In this document: positions 8,557-14,906 of the stretch, piece after piece | Layout of the letters: the number at the start of each line of letters is the position of its first letter | Numbering within the stretch: position 1 is the first letter of the stretch | Assembly (NCBI RefSeq): GCF_900143235.1 | Contig: NZ_FRDF01000006.1 | Coordinates: 124,001 to 188,000 of the forward strand | Source of the DNA: Erythrobacter sanguineus | Lineage (GTDB): Bacteria; Pseudomonadota; Alphaproteobacteria; Sphingomonadales; Sphingomonadaceae | Direction of reading: 5' to 3' | Length of the DNA stretch: 64,000 nucleotides | Program-made: the position numbers and the translations under genes | Notes under the pieces: generated by a model | What the model saw: only the letters and a program-made list of their open reading frames with translations | Database searches by the model: none | What the model was told of the DNA's origin: nothing

Positions 8557-8955
8557 TCAGTCGATCTCGGGAGCGTCCTGATTGTCGTTGTCGTCACCGC
8601 TGCCGTTGCCGCGCGAGAGGAAGTCGACCTTGTCGGCGAGGATCTCGGTGCCGTAGCGCGTGACCCCGTCCTTGTCCTCCCACTGGGTGTAGTGGATGCG
8701 GCCCTGGACGCTGACCAGCTGGCCCTTGGAGCAGTACTGCCCGACGGTCTTGGCGAGGCCGTTGAAGCAGGTCACCCGGTGGAACTCGCTTTCCTTGGCG
8801 GTGTAGCCGTTCTCGTCCTTGTAGGTCTTGCCGTCCTTGTCCCGCGCAGGGCGATCGGTGACGACGGTGATCCCAGTGACATTGGTGCCGCCCTTGGTCT
8901 CGCGGGTGTCGGGATCGCGGGCGATGCGGCCGGTAATGATGGCGATATTGGTCAT
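8557..8955 (-). CDS. ssb: Single-stranded DNA-binding protein
   Basis: This 132-residue protein has an N-terminal OB fold: MTNIAIITGRIARDPDTRET at the start, a central FHRVTCFNGLAKTVGQY block (about residues 58-74) and QLVSVQGRIHYTQWEDKDG. The tail is acidic and ends DAPEID, lacking the classical hydrophobic SSB tip (DDDIPF), so interaction with host repair partners may differ. It would coat transferred single-stranded DNA on entry, consistent with the relaxase and ArdC genes nearby. It is distinct from the chromosomal ssb expected elsewhere in the genome. Start: ATG 8955 with GAAGGAC upstream and a hairpin-containing leader. Confidence 0.95.
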   Translation of the reverse strand: MTNIAIITGRIARDPDTRETKGGTNVTGITVVTDRPARDKDGKTYKDENGYTAKESEFHRVTCFNGLAKTVGQYCSKGQLVSVQGRIHYTQWEDKDGVTRYGTEILADKVDFLSRGNGSGDDNDNQDAPEID

Positions 8956-8976
8956 GATGGTAGTCCTTCAGTTCCT

Positions 8977-9001
8977 CAAACCGGAGACCATCTCCGGCTT
9001 G
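8977..9001 (-). promoter_or_regulatory. Hairpin in the ssb leader
   Basis: On the minus strand an 11-bp inverted repeat (9001-8991 and 8987-8977, core CCGGAGA/TCTCCGG, three-base loop) lies about 20 bases before the ssb start. It has no T-run, so it is more likely an operator or an RNA leader than a terminator. Confidence 0.5.
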
Positions 9002-9223
9002 CGAACATCTGAAAGAAGCAGGGCATGGGAGGGCTGCACCGCAGGGGCAAAGCTCCAAGGGAAACCTGTTCCTGGCGGGTGGTGCGGGCAGGCAGCGCAG
9101 CTGCCAACACGGCCGGCAAAGGAACGGGTTGCTGTCCTCAGCTGACCTGCTTTACGGACTGTTCGCGAAGAAAGCCGGATGGGTATCGGGTGCAGGTCTG
9201 AAGGTGCCAAGACCATGCTGCAA

Positions 9224-9493
9224 TCAGCTTACCCCATCGCCCTCTGATGCCGCCAGGAGATCCATGAAGTTGCGCGCGGCGTTCCGATCTTCCTCGCTCT
9301 CGAACGCCACGTCGAGATCGGGGGCGGACCCGAACATATGCAGGAACGACCACAGGGCAAAGCGCTTGCCCCGATCTTCCTCAAGGCCGAGATCGACCCG
9401 GCAGTGCTCGATGCCGGCTGTAAAGGTGTCGGGAGCAACGCCGGAGAGGTCGGTGGTGGCAAAGTAGCGCAGGAGCAGATCGTCGAGTTGCAT
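9224..9493 (-). CDS. Small acidic hypothetical protein (89 aa)
   Basis: Translation is placed at ATG 9493, preceded by AAGGAAATC; the frame extends further upstream but without a ribosome site. The product begins MQLDDLLLRYF, is acidic (several Glu/Asp clusters) and has no signal peptide, membrane segment or recognised domain. It lies alone, with gaps of more than 250 bases on both sides, in the accessory part of the element. Comparable short acidic proteins of conjugative elements include DNA mimics and antirestriction factors, but nothing here proves such a role. Confidence 0.65.
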   Translation of the reverse strand: MQLDDLLLRYFATTDLSGVAPDTFTAGIEHCRVDLGLEEDRGKRFALWSFLHMFGSAPDLDVAFESEEDRNAARNFMDLLAASEGDGVS

Positions 9494-9785
9494 GATTTCC
9501 TTGTTAGCTCTGGGCAGGAAACAAGAAAACTCCCAACGCGTGCAAGAGATCATTTCGCAAGACTGCGCGACGACGAATTTGGTCAAAGTCGGCACCGTTA
9601 GGCGCTCAGTCGCCTATCAAGATCTACCCTTCAAAGCGTATCTATTCGGCTCTGGCGTTTTCATACTATCGACTCACGGACCCCTTTTGATATGGTCGTC
9701 ATGCGACCCGAAGGGCTCGGAGCAGCAATGCAAAGAGTTCTCTCCTATTGGGCGGCCTTGACGGGCCGCCCTTTTTTCGAAGCGA
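9494..9785. other. Non-coding gap with a possible small RNA
   Basis: No credible protein frame is seen. The rightward terminator at 9750-9777 has no protein gene upstream of it on the plus strand, so a short rightward transcript may originate here. A further gap at 10734-11013, between the DUF2493 and RES genes, shows nothing but leader sequence. Confidence 0.3.
9750..9777 (+). terminator. Rho-independent terminator (rightward)
   Basis: GGGCGGCC (9750-9757) and GGCCGCCC (9764-9771) pair perfectly around a 6-base loop, followed by six T (9772-9777). This is a textbook intrinsic terminator for plus-strand transcription. Confidence 0.85.
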
Positions 9786-10733
9786 TCACTGGCTTCGGCT
9801 CGCAGCAGGATAGGAGCCGAGCGGACCGCGCCGATCGACAAGAGTTATGCGCTGCTTCCTCGCCTCGATCACGAGGCGTTCGGTGACGCCATTTCCCGGA
9901 AATGCAACGACGTAACGGGGCGCAAGCGAGAGCATCTGCTCGTTGCGCTTGAACCCGGCACGGGCACCAAGACGGCGGTCTAGCGTGAAGGTCAGCTGCT
10001 GGACGTCGTGACGCTCGGCCCAAGAAGCGGCGAGCCTGTCTGCACCCTTACCGTCTCCGCCATGGACGAGGTAAAGATCGGGTACGGCATCGCGCACCTT
10101 GTCAAGCGTCGCCCAGATGTTGTCGGCATAGGTCCTGGCATCGGCATCACTGTCGAACCTCATGCGGCCGCCAGCGAAGACAACCGGTGTGCCCTCTGGA
10201 GAATGCGCTGCCTGCCTGCGTTCGGCTCTCGCGCGCAGGAAATCGCGTGCATCGATGACAGCAGAGGTGAGGTTCTTCGAGTGGCTTGCGCGTGATCCGG
10301 AAACTGGCTTCCATGAGGATCCGGTTTCGTCGCGGTAGAGCAATGCCGCCACCTCGCGCATCTGCTCGAAGGCCTGCATGCTCGCTTCTGCGGACTGTGC
10401 GCGCAAGGTCTGTTCCTCGAGATTGGAGGAATGAATTTCGGAACCATCGGCGGAAGCCAGGAGAGCGCGGATTTCATCCGAGGCCCGGTCGAGCTGTCCG
10501 GACTTCCGGCTGGCCGCACGGTGGAAGAGATTGACGAAACCCCAGGCGAGGTCTTCGGCATCGGCCGCAAGGGCGGTGTCCGCCAGGAGAGCAAAGAGAT
10601 CGGACCAGACCGCGCCAAGCGTCTGCTCGACTGCCGCTTCGCAAGGAAAGTCTGTTTGATCGAACGGGGCGGGCGTGACACTGAACCCCGCAAGGTCGAG
10701 CCCGGCAAGCTGGCTGGTGAAACTGTCATACAT
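9786..10733 (-). CDS. DUF2493 (SLOG-superfamily) domain protein
   Basis: The product is 315 residues. The N-terminal 200 residues are helical and unassigned. The C-terminal part, from about residue 200 (TPVVFAGGRMRF), is a Rossmann-like DUF2493 domain with LVHGGDGKGADRLA and VVAFPGNGVTERL, the nucleotide-binding glycine motifs of the SLOG group. SLOG proteins bind nucleotide-derived ligands and several act in defence or stress signalling; that role is not shown here. The start is ATG 10733, behind TCAGGAGGATCACAGC, the same Shine-Dalgarno box as other element genes. The gene stands alone, and such proteins are frequent on alphaproteobacterial conjugative plasmids. Confidence 0.85.
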   Translation of the reverse strand: MYDSFTSQLAGLDLAGFSVTPAPFDQTDFPCEAAVEQTLGAVWSDLFALLADTALAADAEDLAWGFVNLFHRAASRKSGQLDRASDEIRALLASADGSEIHSSNLEEQTLRAQSAEASMQAFEQMREVAALLYRDETGSSWKPVSGSRASHSKNLTSAVIDARDFLRARAERRQAAHSPEGTPVVFAGGRMRFDSDADARTYADNIWATLDKVRDAVPDLYLVHGGDGKGADRLAASWAERHDVQQLTFTLDRRLGARAGFKRNEQMLSLAPRYVVAFPGNGVTERLVIEARKQRITLVDRRGPLGSYPAASRSQ

Positions 10734-11013
10734 GCTGTGATCCTCCTGAGATCGGCGAGGACCGGCGGAAGGAATTTCTGCCGTGGCCTGTTCGCCGTGC
10801 CCGCAAGGGACCGGGACAAGGGCATGCCGCACCGCGTCAGCGGGAAACCCCGCAAGGCAAGGCTGGCGCGGGCCACACGGGCCGCAGCCTTGCGCGGGTT
10901 GCGGCGAGCCCTGGCCGGTCCAGGGCACGGGAAACCAGCGAACAGGCCAAGCCGGGAAGTCGGAGGGACGCTGGAGCGGTGCTGGAGTGATCCCGGAGGA
11001 ATGTTGGTGTTGC

Positions 11014-11742
11014 TCAGGCGAGCTTCGGGAGGCCGAACTGTTCGGGCGTGAAGGTCAAGACTTCGTTATGCGGAAAGGCCGCTATAGCAGTAAGGCGGTT
11101 TCCCTCGTGCCGCAGGTGCCAGCCCCGGCCATGGTCGGGCTCCGCTTTCCCGAAACCGGCAGGATCGAAGAGGGCAAGATTGATGCCATCGGGATCGCGT
11201 GCAGAGCGCGCCCAGATGCCCTGCCCGTTTGCCTCGCGCACCGCAGCAGCAAGATCCTGACAGTCCGAGTAGTCATCAGGATCAAGCCACTGCTCTGCGT
11301 CAGCATCGAGCGGCGGCCGGGTCGTATCGAGGAGGCGAATAAGCGACACGGGAACCGAGAAGCTCAGATGTTCGCTGGTCCGGTTGCCCGGCACGAACCC
11401 GGGTGAACGGCTGAAGAACCTGAGGCGCCAGTAGGCTGTCTCGGTGATCGCTGTGCTTTCGGCCTCGCTTGCGTAAAAGATTCCGGGCCTTTCGCCCGCA
11501 CGGCGAAAGCGACTGGCGACTGTGTGCCCATAGCGAAAAGGTGACGCGAGGAGATAGTGAAGCCCGCGTGCGGATTTTGGGAGATCGGGCTTGGCATCGT
11601 CAGCCAGTTCCTCGAGCCGCTTCTGATCTGCCAGCTTCACGGTCAGCCGGTTGGTCGAGATCCGATGCTGCGCCTCGACGACACGCCACACGGTCCTTCG
11701 GTAGCGCCGGAACTCAGACGCGAGCGCGGTGGGCGTCCACAT
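11014..11742 (-). CDS. RES-domain toxin (NAD+-degrading type)
   Basis: This 242-residue protein carries a RES domain. Visible family features are an N-terminal Arg-rich segment FRRYRRTVWRVVE (11-23), GIFYASEAESTAITETAYWR (about 87-106, with the conserved Glu at 101) and WARSARDPDGINLAL. RES toxins deplete NAD+ and are paired with an Xre/MbcA-type antitoxin, which lies directly upstream here. The start at ATG 11742 lies inside the antitoxin gene (29-bp overlap), so the pair is translationally coupled. A longer open frame upstream is the out-of-frame shadow of the antitoxin gene. The RES domain is more C-terminally extended than minimal toxins; whether it is active cannot be told from sequence. 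Confidence 0.88.
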   Translation of the reverse strand: MWTPTALASEFRRYRRTVWRVVEAQHRISTNRLTVKLADQKRLEELADDAKPDLPKSARGLHYLLASPFRYGHTVASRFRRAGERPGIFYASEAESTAITETAYWRLRFFSRSPGFVPGNRTSEHLSFSVPVSLIRLLDTTRPPLDADAEQWLDPDDYSDCQDLAAAVREANGQGIWARSARDPDGINLALFDPAGFGKAEPDHGRGWHLRHEGNRLTAIAAFPHNEVLTFTPEQFGLPKLA

Positions 11743-12091
11743 AGTCGCATACTGTGATGAGGCCCTTGAAGCTCTCGATGAGCTCGAGCGGCGGCGCATC
11801 GAGATCGAGATTGGTGGTGGTGAGCCAGGCACGGGCCGACAAATCGTCGCTGCCAAGAAGGGCGTCGAGCGAGCGGAACAACCGCAAGAGGAATTGCGCG
11901 GCTTCGAACGACTTGCTGGCCGGATCGAGTTCGGCCTTGCCTGATCGCAGCCGCGAGGCGGTCGATTCCGACACACCGAGGATTGCCCCGAGCCGGGGAT
12001 TGGTGAGCCCCCAGAACTCGGCGATCCTCGCGACTGCGGAGGTGAGTAGCTTGCCGTCGTCCGGCTGGAGTTGGAGTGGCTGGGTTGCCAA
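11714..12091 (-). CDS. Xre/MbcA/ParS-type antitoxin of RES pair
   Basis: This 125-residue protein has an HTH-like N-terminal half (VARIAEFWGLTNPRLGAIL, then VSESTASRLRSG) and a C-terminal MbcA/ParS (DUF2384) toxin-binding domain with FLLRLFRSLDALLG and AWLTTTNLDLDAPPLELI, the family's typical end. It starts with TTG 12091, behind AAAGGA seven bases upstream. It should neutralise the RES toxin and repress the operon through the inverted repeat just upstream. Order (antitoxin first) and overlap match known RES-Xre modules, which stabilise mobile elements. Confidence 0.88.
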   Translation of the reverse strand: MATQPLQLQPDDGKLLTSAVARIAEFWGLTNPRLGAILGVSESTASRLRSGKAELDPASKSFEAAQFLLRLFRSLDALLGSDDLSARAWLTTTNLDLDAPPLELIESFKGLITVCDYVDAHRARV

Positions 12092-12105
12092 TGAGCTATC
12101 CTTTC

Positions 12106-12137
12106 ATTTGCAAGATATACACAAATATCTCTCAAAT
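12106..12137. promoter_or_regulatory. Inverted repeat, likely operator of the RES-Xre module
   Basis: ATTTGCAAGATAT (12106-12118) and ATATCTCTCAAAT (12125-12137) are inverted copies matching at 11 of 13 positions, centred 30 bases upstream of the antitoxin start. A further partial copy (CAAATGCAAGATC) overlaps the right arm. Position and AT-richness fit an autoregulatory operator. Confidence 0.6.
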
Positions 12138-12143
12138 GCAAGA

Positions 12144-12560
12144 TCAAGCCCGCTCGTAGATTGCCTCGCCGTTCGAGAACCGCCCGATCATCCTGAGCTC
12201 GCCGAACAGCTGTTCGAAGCGTGGCGTAACCTGCGCAAGCCAGTGTTTTGCACGAGCAGTGCGCGGTTGGCGAAAGTCGGCTTCCCAGTACCTGTTGTCG
12301 ACGCGTTCGGCGAGCCAGATCGCCGCGAGGCCGCAATAGGTCGAAACACCAAGATCTGCGTAAGCATTGCGAAGGAGAATACGGTCTTCGCGGCCGCGCC
12401 AGCCTTGAAACGGTTCGAGAGACGGGAAAGCGGCCTTGGCCGCTGCGGTAATGTCGTCGACGAGGCACTCATAGGTCCAGTCTGGATCATCGTCGTCCTC
12501 ATCGTCGAGCAGACGGAAGGCGACAGTCGAACCGGTCGGGTAGCTGACGGAACGTCCCAT
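12144..12560 (-). CDS. Conserved hypothetical protein (138 aa)
   Basis: The product has an acidic run (LLDDEDDDDPDW, residues 17-28) and a helical, Trp/Arg-rich second half. The AGGGAGGGACGC site before ATG 12560 supports the start. It follows the ArdC-like gene by 12 bp on the same strand, so the two are probably one transcript that then runs into the RES-Xre region. No known domain is recognised. Its position in an antirestriction operon allows an anti-defence role only as a guess. Confidence 0.7.
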   Translation of the reverse strand: MGRSVSYPTGSTVAFRLLDDEDDDDPDWTYECLVDDITAAAKAAFPSLEPFQGWRGREDRILLRNAYADLGVSTYCGLAAIWLAERVDNRYWEADFRQPRTARAKHWLAQVTPRFEQLFGELRMIGRFSNGEAIYERA

Positions 12561-12572
12561 TGCGTCCCTCCC

Positions 12573-13502
12573 TCAAGCTGCTTCGGCGAGGGTAGCCTCG
12601 CCTTCGTTGTTCGAGATGTCGCGTCCTCCAAGCTGAAGAAGCAAGCTGGCGGCCTCCTCTGCCTTGGCGGCTGCTGTCAGGATCGCGCGCTCGTCCGATT
12701 TAAGGATCTTGAGCCAGGATGCGATGTAGCTGGCGTGATGGTCGAGGTGGGTGACCGGAAGACCCAGTTCAGCACCCAGGATAGCCGAGGACAGTTCGGC
12801 GATCAGCTCTTCGGCGGCATAGGCGTCGCTGCCGAAGCGGTTCTTGAGATCACGATCGAGCCGTGAGGAATGCCCGGTCCAGTGCGACAGTTCGTGCGCG
12901 AGCGTCGCATAGTAGTGGTCATAGGCCTCGAACAGTTCGGCGGGCGGCATAGTGACACGGTCCAGCACTGGCTCGTAGTATGCCTGACATCCGTGGTGGC
13001 GCAGGTTTGCGCCGATGCTGCTGAAGAATTGGTCGAGCTTCGTCTCCCGCCCTGCAGGTTCGACCGGCGCGACCATTGGTTCAGGGTGATAGAAGGCGGG
13101 CAGGCCATCGCACTGGTCGGCGTTGAATACCGCATAGGCCTTGAGCACGCGCCGGTTCTCGATGTCGGCCTCACCGGCCGAGGTTTCGACCTCCTTGGTG
13201 TAGTTCTTGTAGAAGATCGCAATGGTCGATTTTTCGCCCTTGCGGACCTGCCCGCCTAGGGCCTGGCACTGGCGATAGGTCATCCAGTAGGGTGAGGTAT
13301 AGCCGCAGCCATCGGCGACCATCCACAGCCAGAAGGTGTTCATGCCGCGATAGGGCGTTCCGCAGGAACGCAGAGGCCGCGAGACAGGCACACCGCGCCA
13401 CGGTTTGACCCAGGGCTTGGTGCCCTGTTCGAGCTTCTCGATGATGGCGGCGGTGATACGCTCGGCTGGCGAAGGCGACGAGGCGCGACGGCGGTTGCTC
13501 AT
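12573..13502 (-). CDS. ArdC-like antirestriction protein (ssDNA-binding and metallopeptidase)
   Basis: This 309-residue protein combines an N-terminal ArdC ssDNA-binding domain (ITAAIIEKLEQGTKPWVKPW about 16-35, GTPYRGMN at 48-55, QCQALGGQVRKGEKST) with a C-terminal zinc metallopeptidase-like domain: HELSHWTGH (203-211) with a downstream Glu pair (EELIAE, 231-236). ArdC of plasmid pSa protects incoming single-stranded DNA from restriction during conjugation; the same job is expected here. The start at ATG 13502 follows a hairpin leader and a TCAGGAG Shine-Dalgarno. It is transcribed divergently from mmyA. Confidence 0.92.
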   Translation of the reverse strand: MSNRRRASSPSPAERITAAIIEKLEQGTKPWVKPWRGVPVSRPLRSCGTPYRGMNTFWLWMVADGCGYTSPYWMTYRQCQALGGQVRKGEKSTIAIFYKNYTKEVETSAGEADIENRRVLKAYAVFNADQCDGLPAFYHPEPMVAPVEPAGRETKLDQFFSSIGANLRHHGCQAYYEPVLDRVTMPPAELFEAYDHYYATLAHELSHWTGHSSRLDRDLKNRFGSDAYAAEELIAELSSAILGAELGLPVTHLDHHASYIASWLKILKSDERAILTAAAKAEEAASLLLQLGGRDISNNEGEATLAEAA

Positions 13503-13510
13503 GGGAGGTC

Positions 13511-13546
13511 TCCTGATCGCCGGGACACCCATGTCCCGGTTCAGGA
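13511..13546 (-). promoter_or_regulatory. Leader hairpin sequestering the ArdC Shine-Dalgarno
   Basis: On the minus strand TCCTGA (13546-13541) can pair with TCAGGA (13516-13511), which contains the Shine-Dalgarno. Inside this, CCGGGAC (13539-13533) and GTCCCGG (13526-13520) form a perfect 7-bp stem with a 6-base loop. The combined structure would mask the ribosome site. Confidence 0.55.
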
Positions 13547-13650
13547 AAACCAGAGCCCACTCCCCTCTTCTTCCAGCATCACGTCACCCGTCTGATCTTC
13601 GTATCGCTCCTGAGAAGCCATGTGTAGTGCAAGAGACACGACCTAAATTT

Positions 13651-13767
13651 GATCGACGATATACGATCATGCAGGGCCAATATGATCGTCTATACACGAT
13701 CTGAAGATTGACATTTGATCGTTTTAATGCGATCAGAATGTATGCAATGGATCGTCAGGATACAATC
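13651..13767 (+). promoter_or_regulatory. Four 18-bp operator-like palindromes at exact 33-bp spacing
   Basis: Four copies of GATCG-N8-CGATC begin at 13651, 13684, 13717 and 13750; the last has CAATC as its right arm. Each start is exactly 33 bp from the next, about three helical turns, so all face the same side of the DNA. A TTGACA at 13708-13713 between copies 2 and 3 may be a -35 element. Copy 4 contains the CAGGA ribosome site and ends one base before the mmyA ATG. This is an array expected of a cooperative autorepressor, most simply MmyA itself. Confidence 0.8.
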
Positions 13768-14232
13768 ATGGATGCCAAGGCCCTCGCTCGCAAAAACCTC
13801 GAAAACCGTCTCGCATCGCTTCGGGAGCGGCCGGAGCTCGCGCGTCCGCCGCGCGGCTGGATCCGTGCTCTGAGAGATGCATACGGCATGACGACCCGCC
13901 AACTGGCGGCGCGGATGGGCAAGTCGCAGTCGGTTATCGTCGAGATGGAAAAGGGCGAAGCTCGCGACTCCCTTACCCTCGCGACCCTCAGGCAGGCAGC
14001 CGAGGCGCTCGACTGCACGCTGGTCTATGCGCTCGTGCCCAATGCACCGATCGAGGAACAAGTGCACAAACGTGCGCGCCAACTCGCAACACAGCGCCTG
14101 TCCCGTACCAGCCATAGCATGGCACTTGAGAACCAGGGCCTTGATGCCGAGGCGCAGAGCCAGGAAAGAGACAGGCTGGTCGACGACCTGCTGCGAGGCC
14201 CTGCGGCGCGCCTGTGGGATGACAATGTGTGA
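13768..14232 (+). CDS. mmyA: Mobile mystery protein A (HTH regulator/antitoxin)
   Basis: The product is 154 residues from ATG 13768, chosen because CAGGA lies seven bases upstream; the frame is open further 5' but runs through the operator array. A helix-turn-helix of the Xre type spans about residues 34-75 (LRDAYGMTTRQLAARMGKSQ followed by SVIVEMEKGEARDSLTL). The remainder matches the mobile mystery protein A architecture (TIGR02612): LRQAAEALDCTLVYALVPN and a helical tail. It overlaps the Fic-domain gene by four bases (GTGA). It probably represses its own operon via the four palindromes and may inhibit the Fic partner. No mmyA/B function has been settled experimentally to my knowledge. Confidence 0.88.
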   Translation: MDAKALARKNLENRLASLRERPELARPPRGWIRALRDAYGMTTRQLAARMGKSQSVIVEMEKGEARDSLTLATLRQAAEALDCTLVYALVPNAPIEEQVHKRARQLATQRLSRTSHSMALENQGLDAEAQSQERDRLVDDLLRGPAARLWDDNV

Positions 14233-14819
14233 GCGCTGACCTGTTCTCCGACGAGGACGGCAACACCCCTCTTTCCGCTGAAGAGCGGCTGGGGTTGATC
14301 CCCACCTACATCACGCTGCGACACGAACTGAACGAAGCCGAGCAGATCAACATCACAGATGGGGAGAACTGGGCGACCAGGCAATCGCGCAACATGCTTG
14401 ATGAAGACATATTGCGCGAACTGCATCGACGCATGTTCGGAAAGGTATGGGCTTGGGCGGGCGGCTACTCGAAGGAGACCAACCGGCGGATCGGCTCCGA
14501 CAGCTTCCGGATCCCGCTTGATTTGCGACAGATGCTGGATGATGTGCGATACTGGATCGAGCACGACACCTATCCCGCTGACGAGATCGCGCTGAGATTT
14601 CATCACCGGCTTACCCAGATCCACCCCTTCCCCAACGGCAATGGCAGGTTTTCCAGGCTCGCTGCCGATCTCCTCGCAAAGCATCTGGGGCAGCCCTACT
14701 TCTCCTGGGGAAGGACCAGCCTGATCGAAGCCGGGGCAACGCGGGGGCAGTATATCGAAGCTCTGCGCGCGGCTGACCTCCACGATCTCGAACCTCTGCT
14801 TCGATTCGCACGATCATGA
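14229..14819 (+). CDS. mmyB: Mobile mystery protein B, Fic-domain protein
   Basis: This 196-residue protein starts at GTG 14229 inside the mmyA stop region. It has a Fic core with HPFPNGNGRFSR (132-143): the catalytic His, the phosphate-binding GNGR and the distal Arg are present, while the usual metal-coordinating Asp/Glu before GNG is Asn. Fic enzymes transfer AMP or other phosphate-containing groups to proteins; the Asn variant recurs in MmyB-type proteins, so it may alter the cofactor or the activity. No inhibitory [ST]xxxE[GN] helix is evident, which would make it a class I Fic dependent on a separate partner, presumably MmyA. The stop is followed closely by a terminator that serves the opposite strand. 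Confidence 0.88.
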   Translation: MSADLFSDEDGNTPLSAEERLGLIPTYITLRHELNEAEQINITDGENWATRQSRNMLDEDILRELHRRMFGKVWAWAGGYSKETNRRIGSDSFRIPLDLRQMLDDVRYWIEHDTYPADEIALRFHHRLTQIHPFPNGNGRFSRLAADLLAKHLGQPYFSWGRTSLIEAGATRGQYIEALRAADLHDLEPLLRFARS

Positions 14820-14846
14820 CTTGACTGAAGTGCATCATGGCAAAAA

Positions 14847-14876
14847 GGCGGCCCGTCCCGAGAGGGACGGACCGCC
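14847..14876 (-). terminator. Rho-independent terminator of the ParB-like gene
   Basis: GGCGGCCCGTCCC (14847-14859) and GGGACGGACCGCC (14864-14876) form a 13-bp stem with one mismatch and a GAGA tetraloop. On the minus strand it is followed by five T (14846-14842), so it ends leftward transcription from the ParB-like gene. Confidence 0.85.
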
Positions 14877-14906
14877 CGCCGAGTGACCTGGACCTGTCAG
14901 GAGGGG

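Noticed and set aside
11743..12468. 5' extension of the RES-toxin frame
   Set aside because: It reads through the antitoxin gene and the 138-aa gene out of frame; the part is Ser/Arg/Pro-rich shadow sequence.
13651..13767. The four GATCG repeats as a CRISPR array
   Set aside because: Repeats are 18 bp with 15-bp spacers, palindromic and adjacent to a promoter; too short for CRISPR and no cas genes are near.
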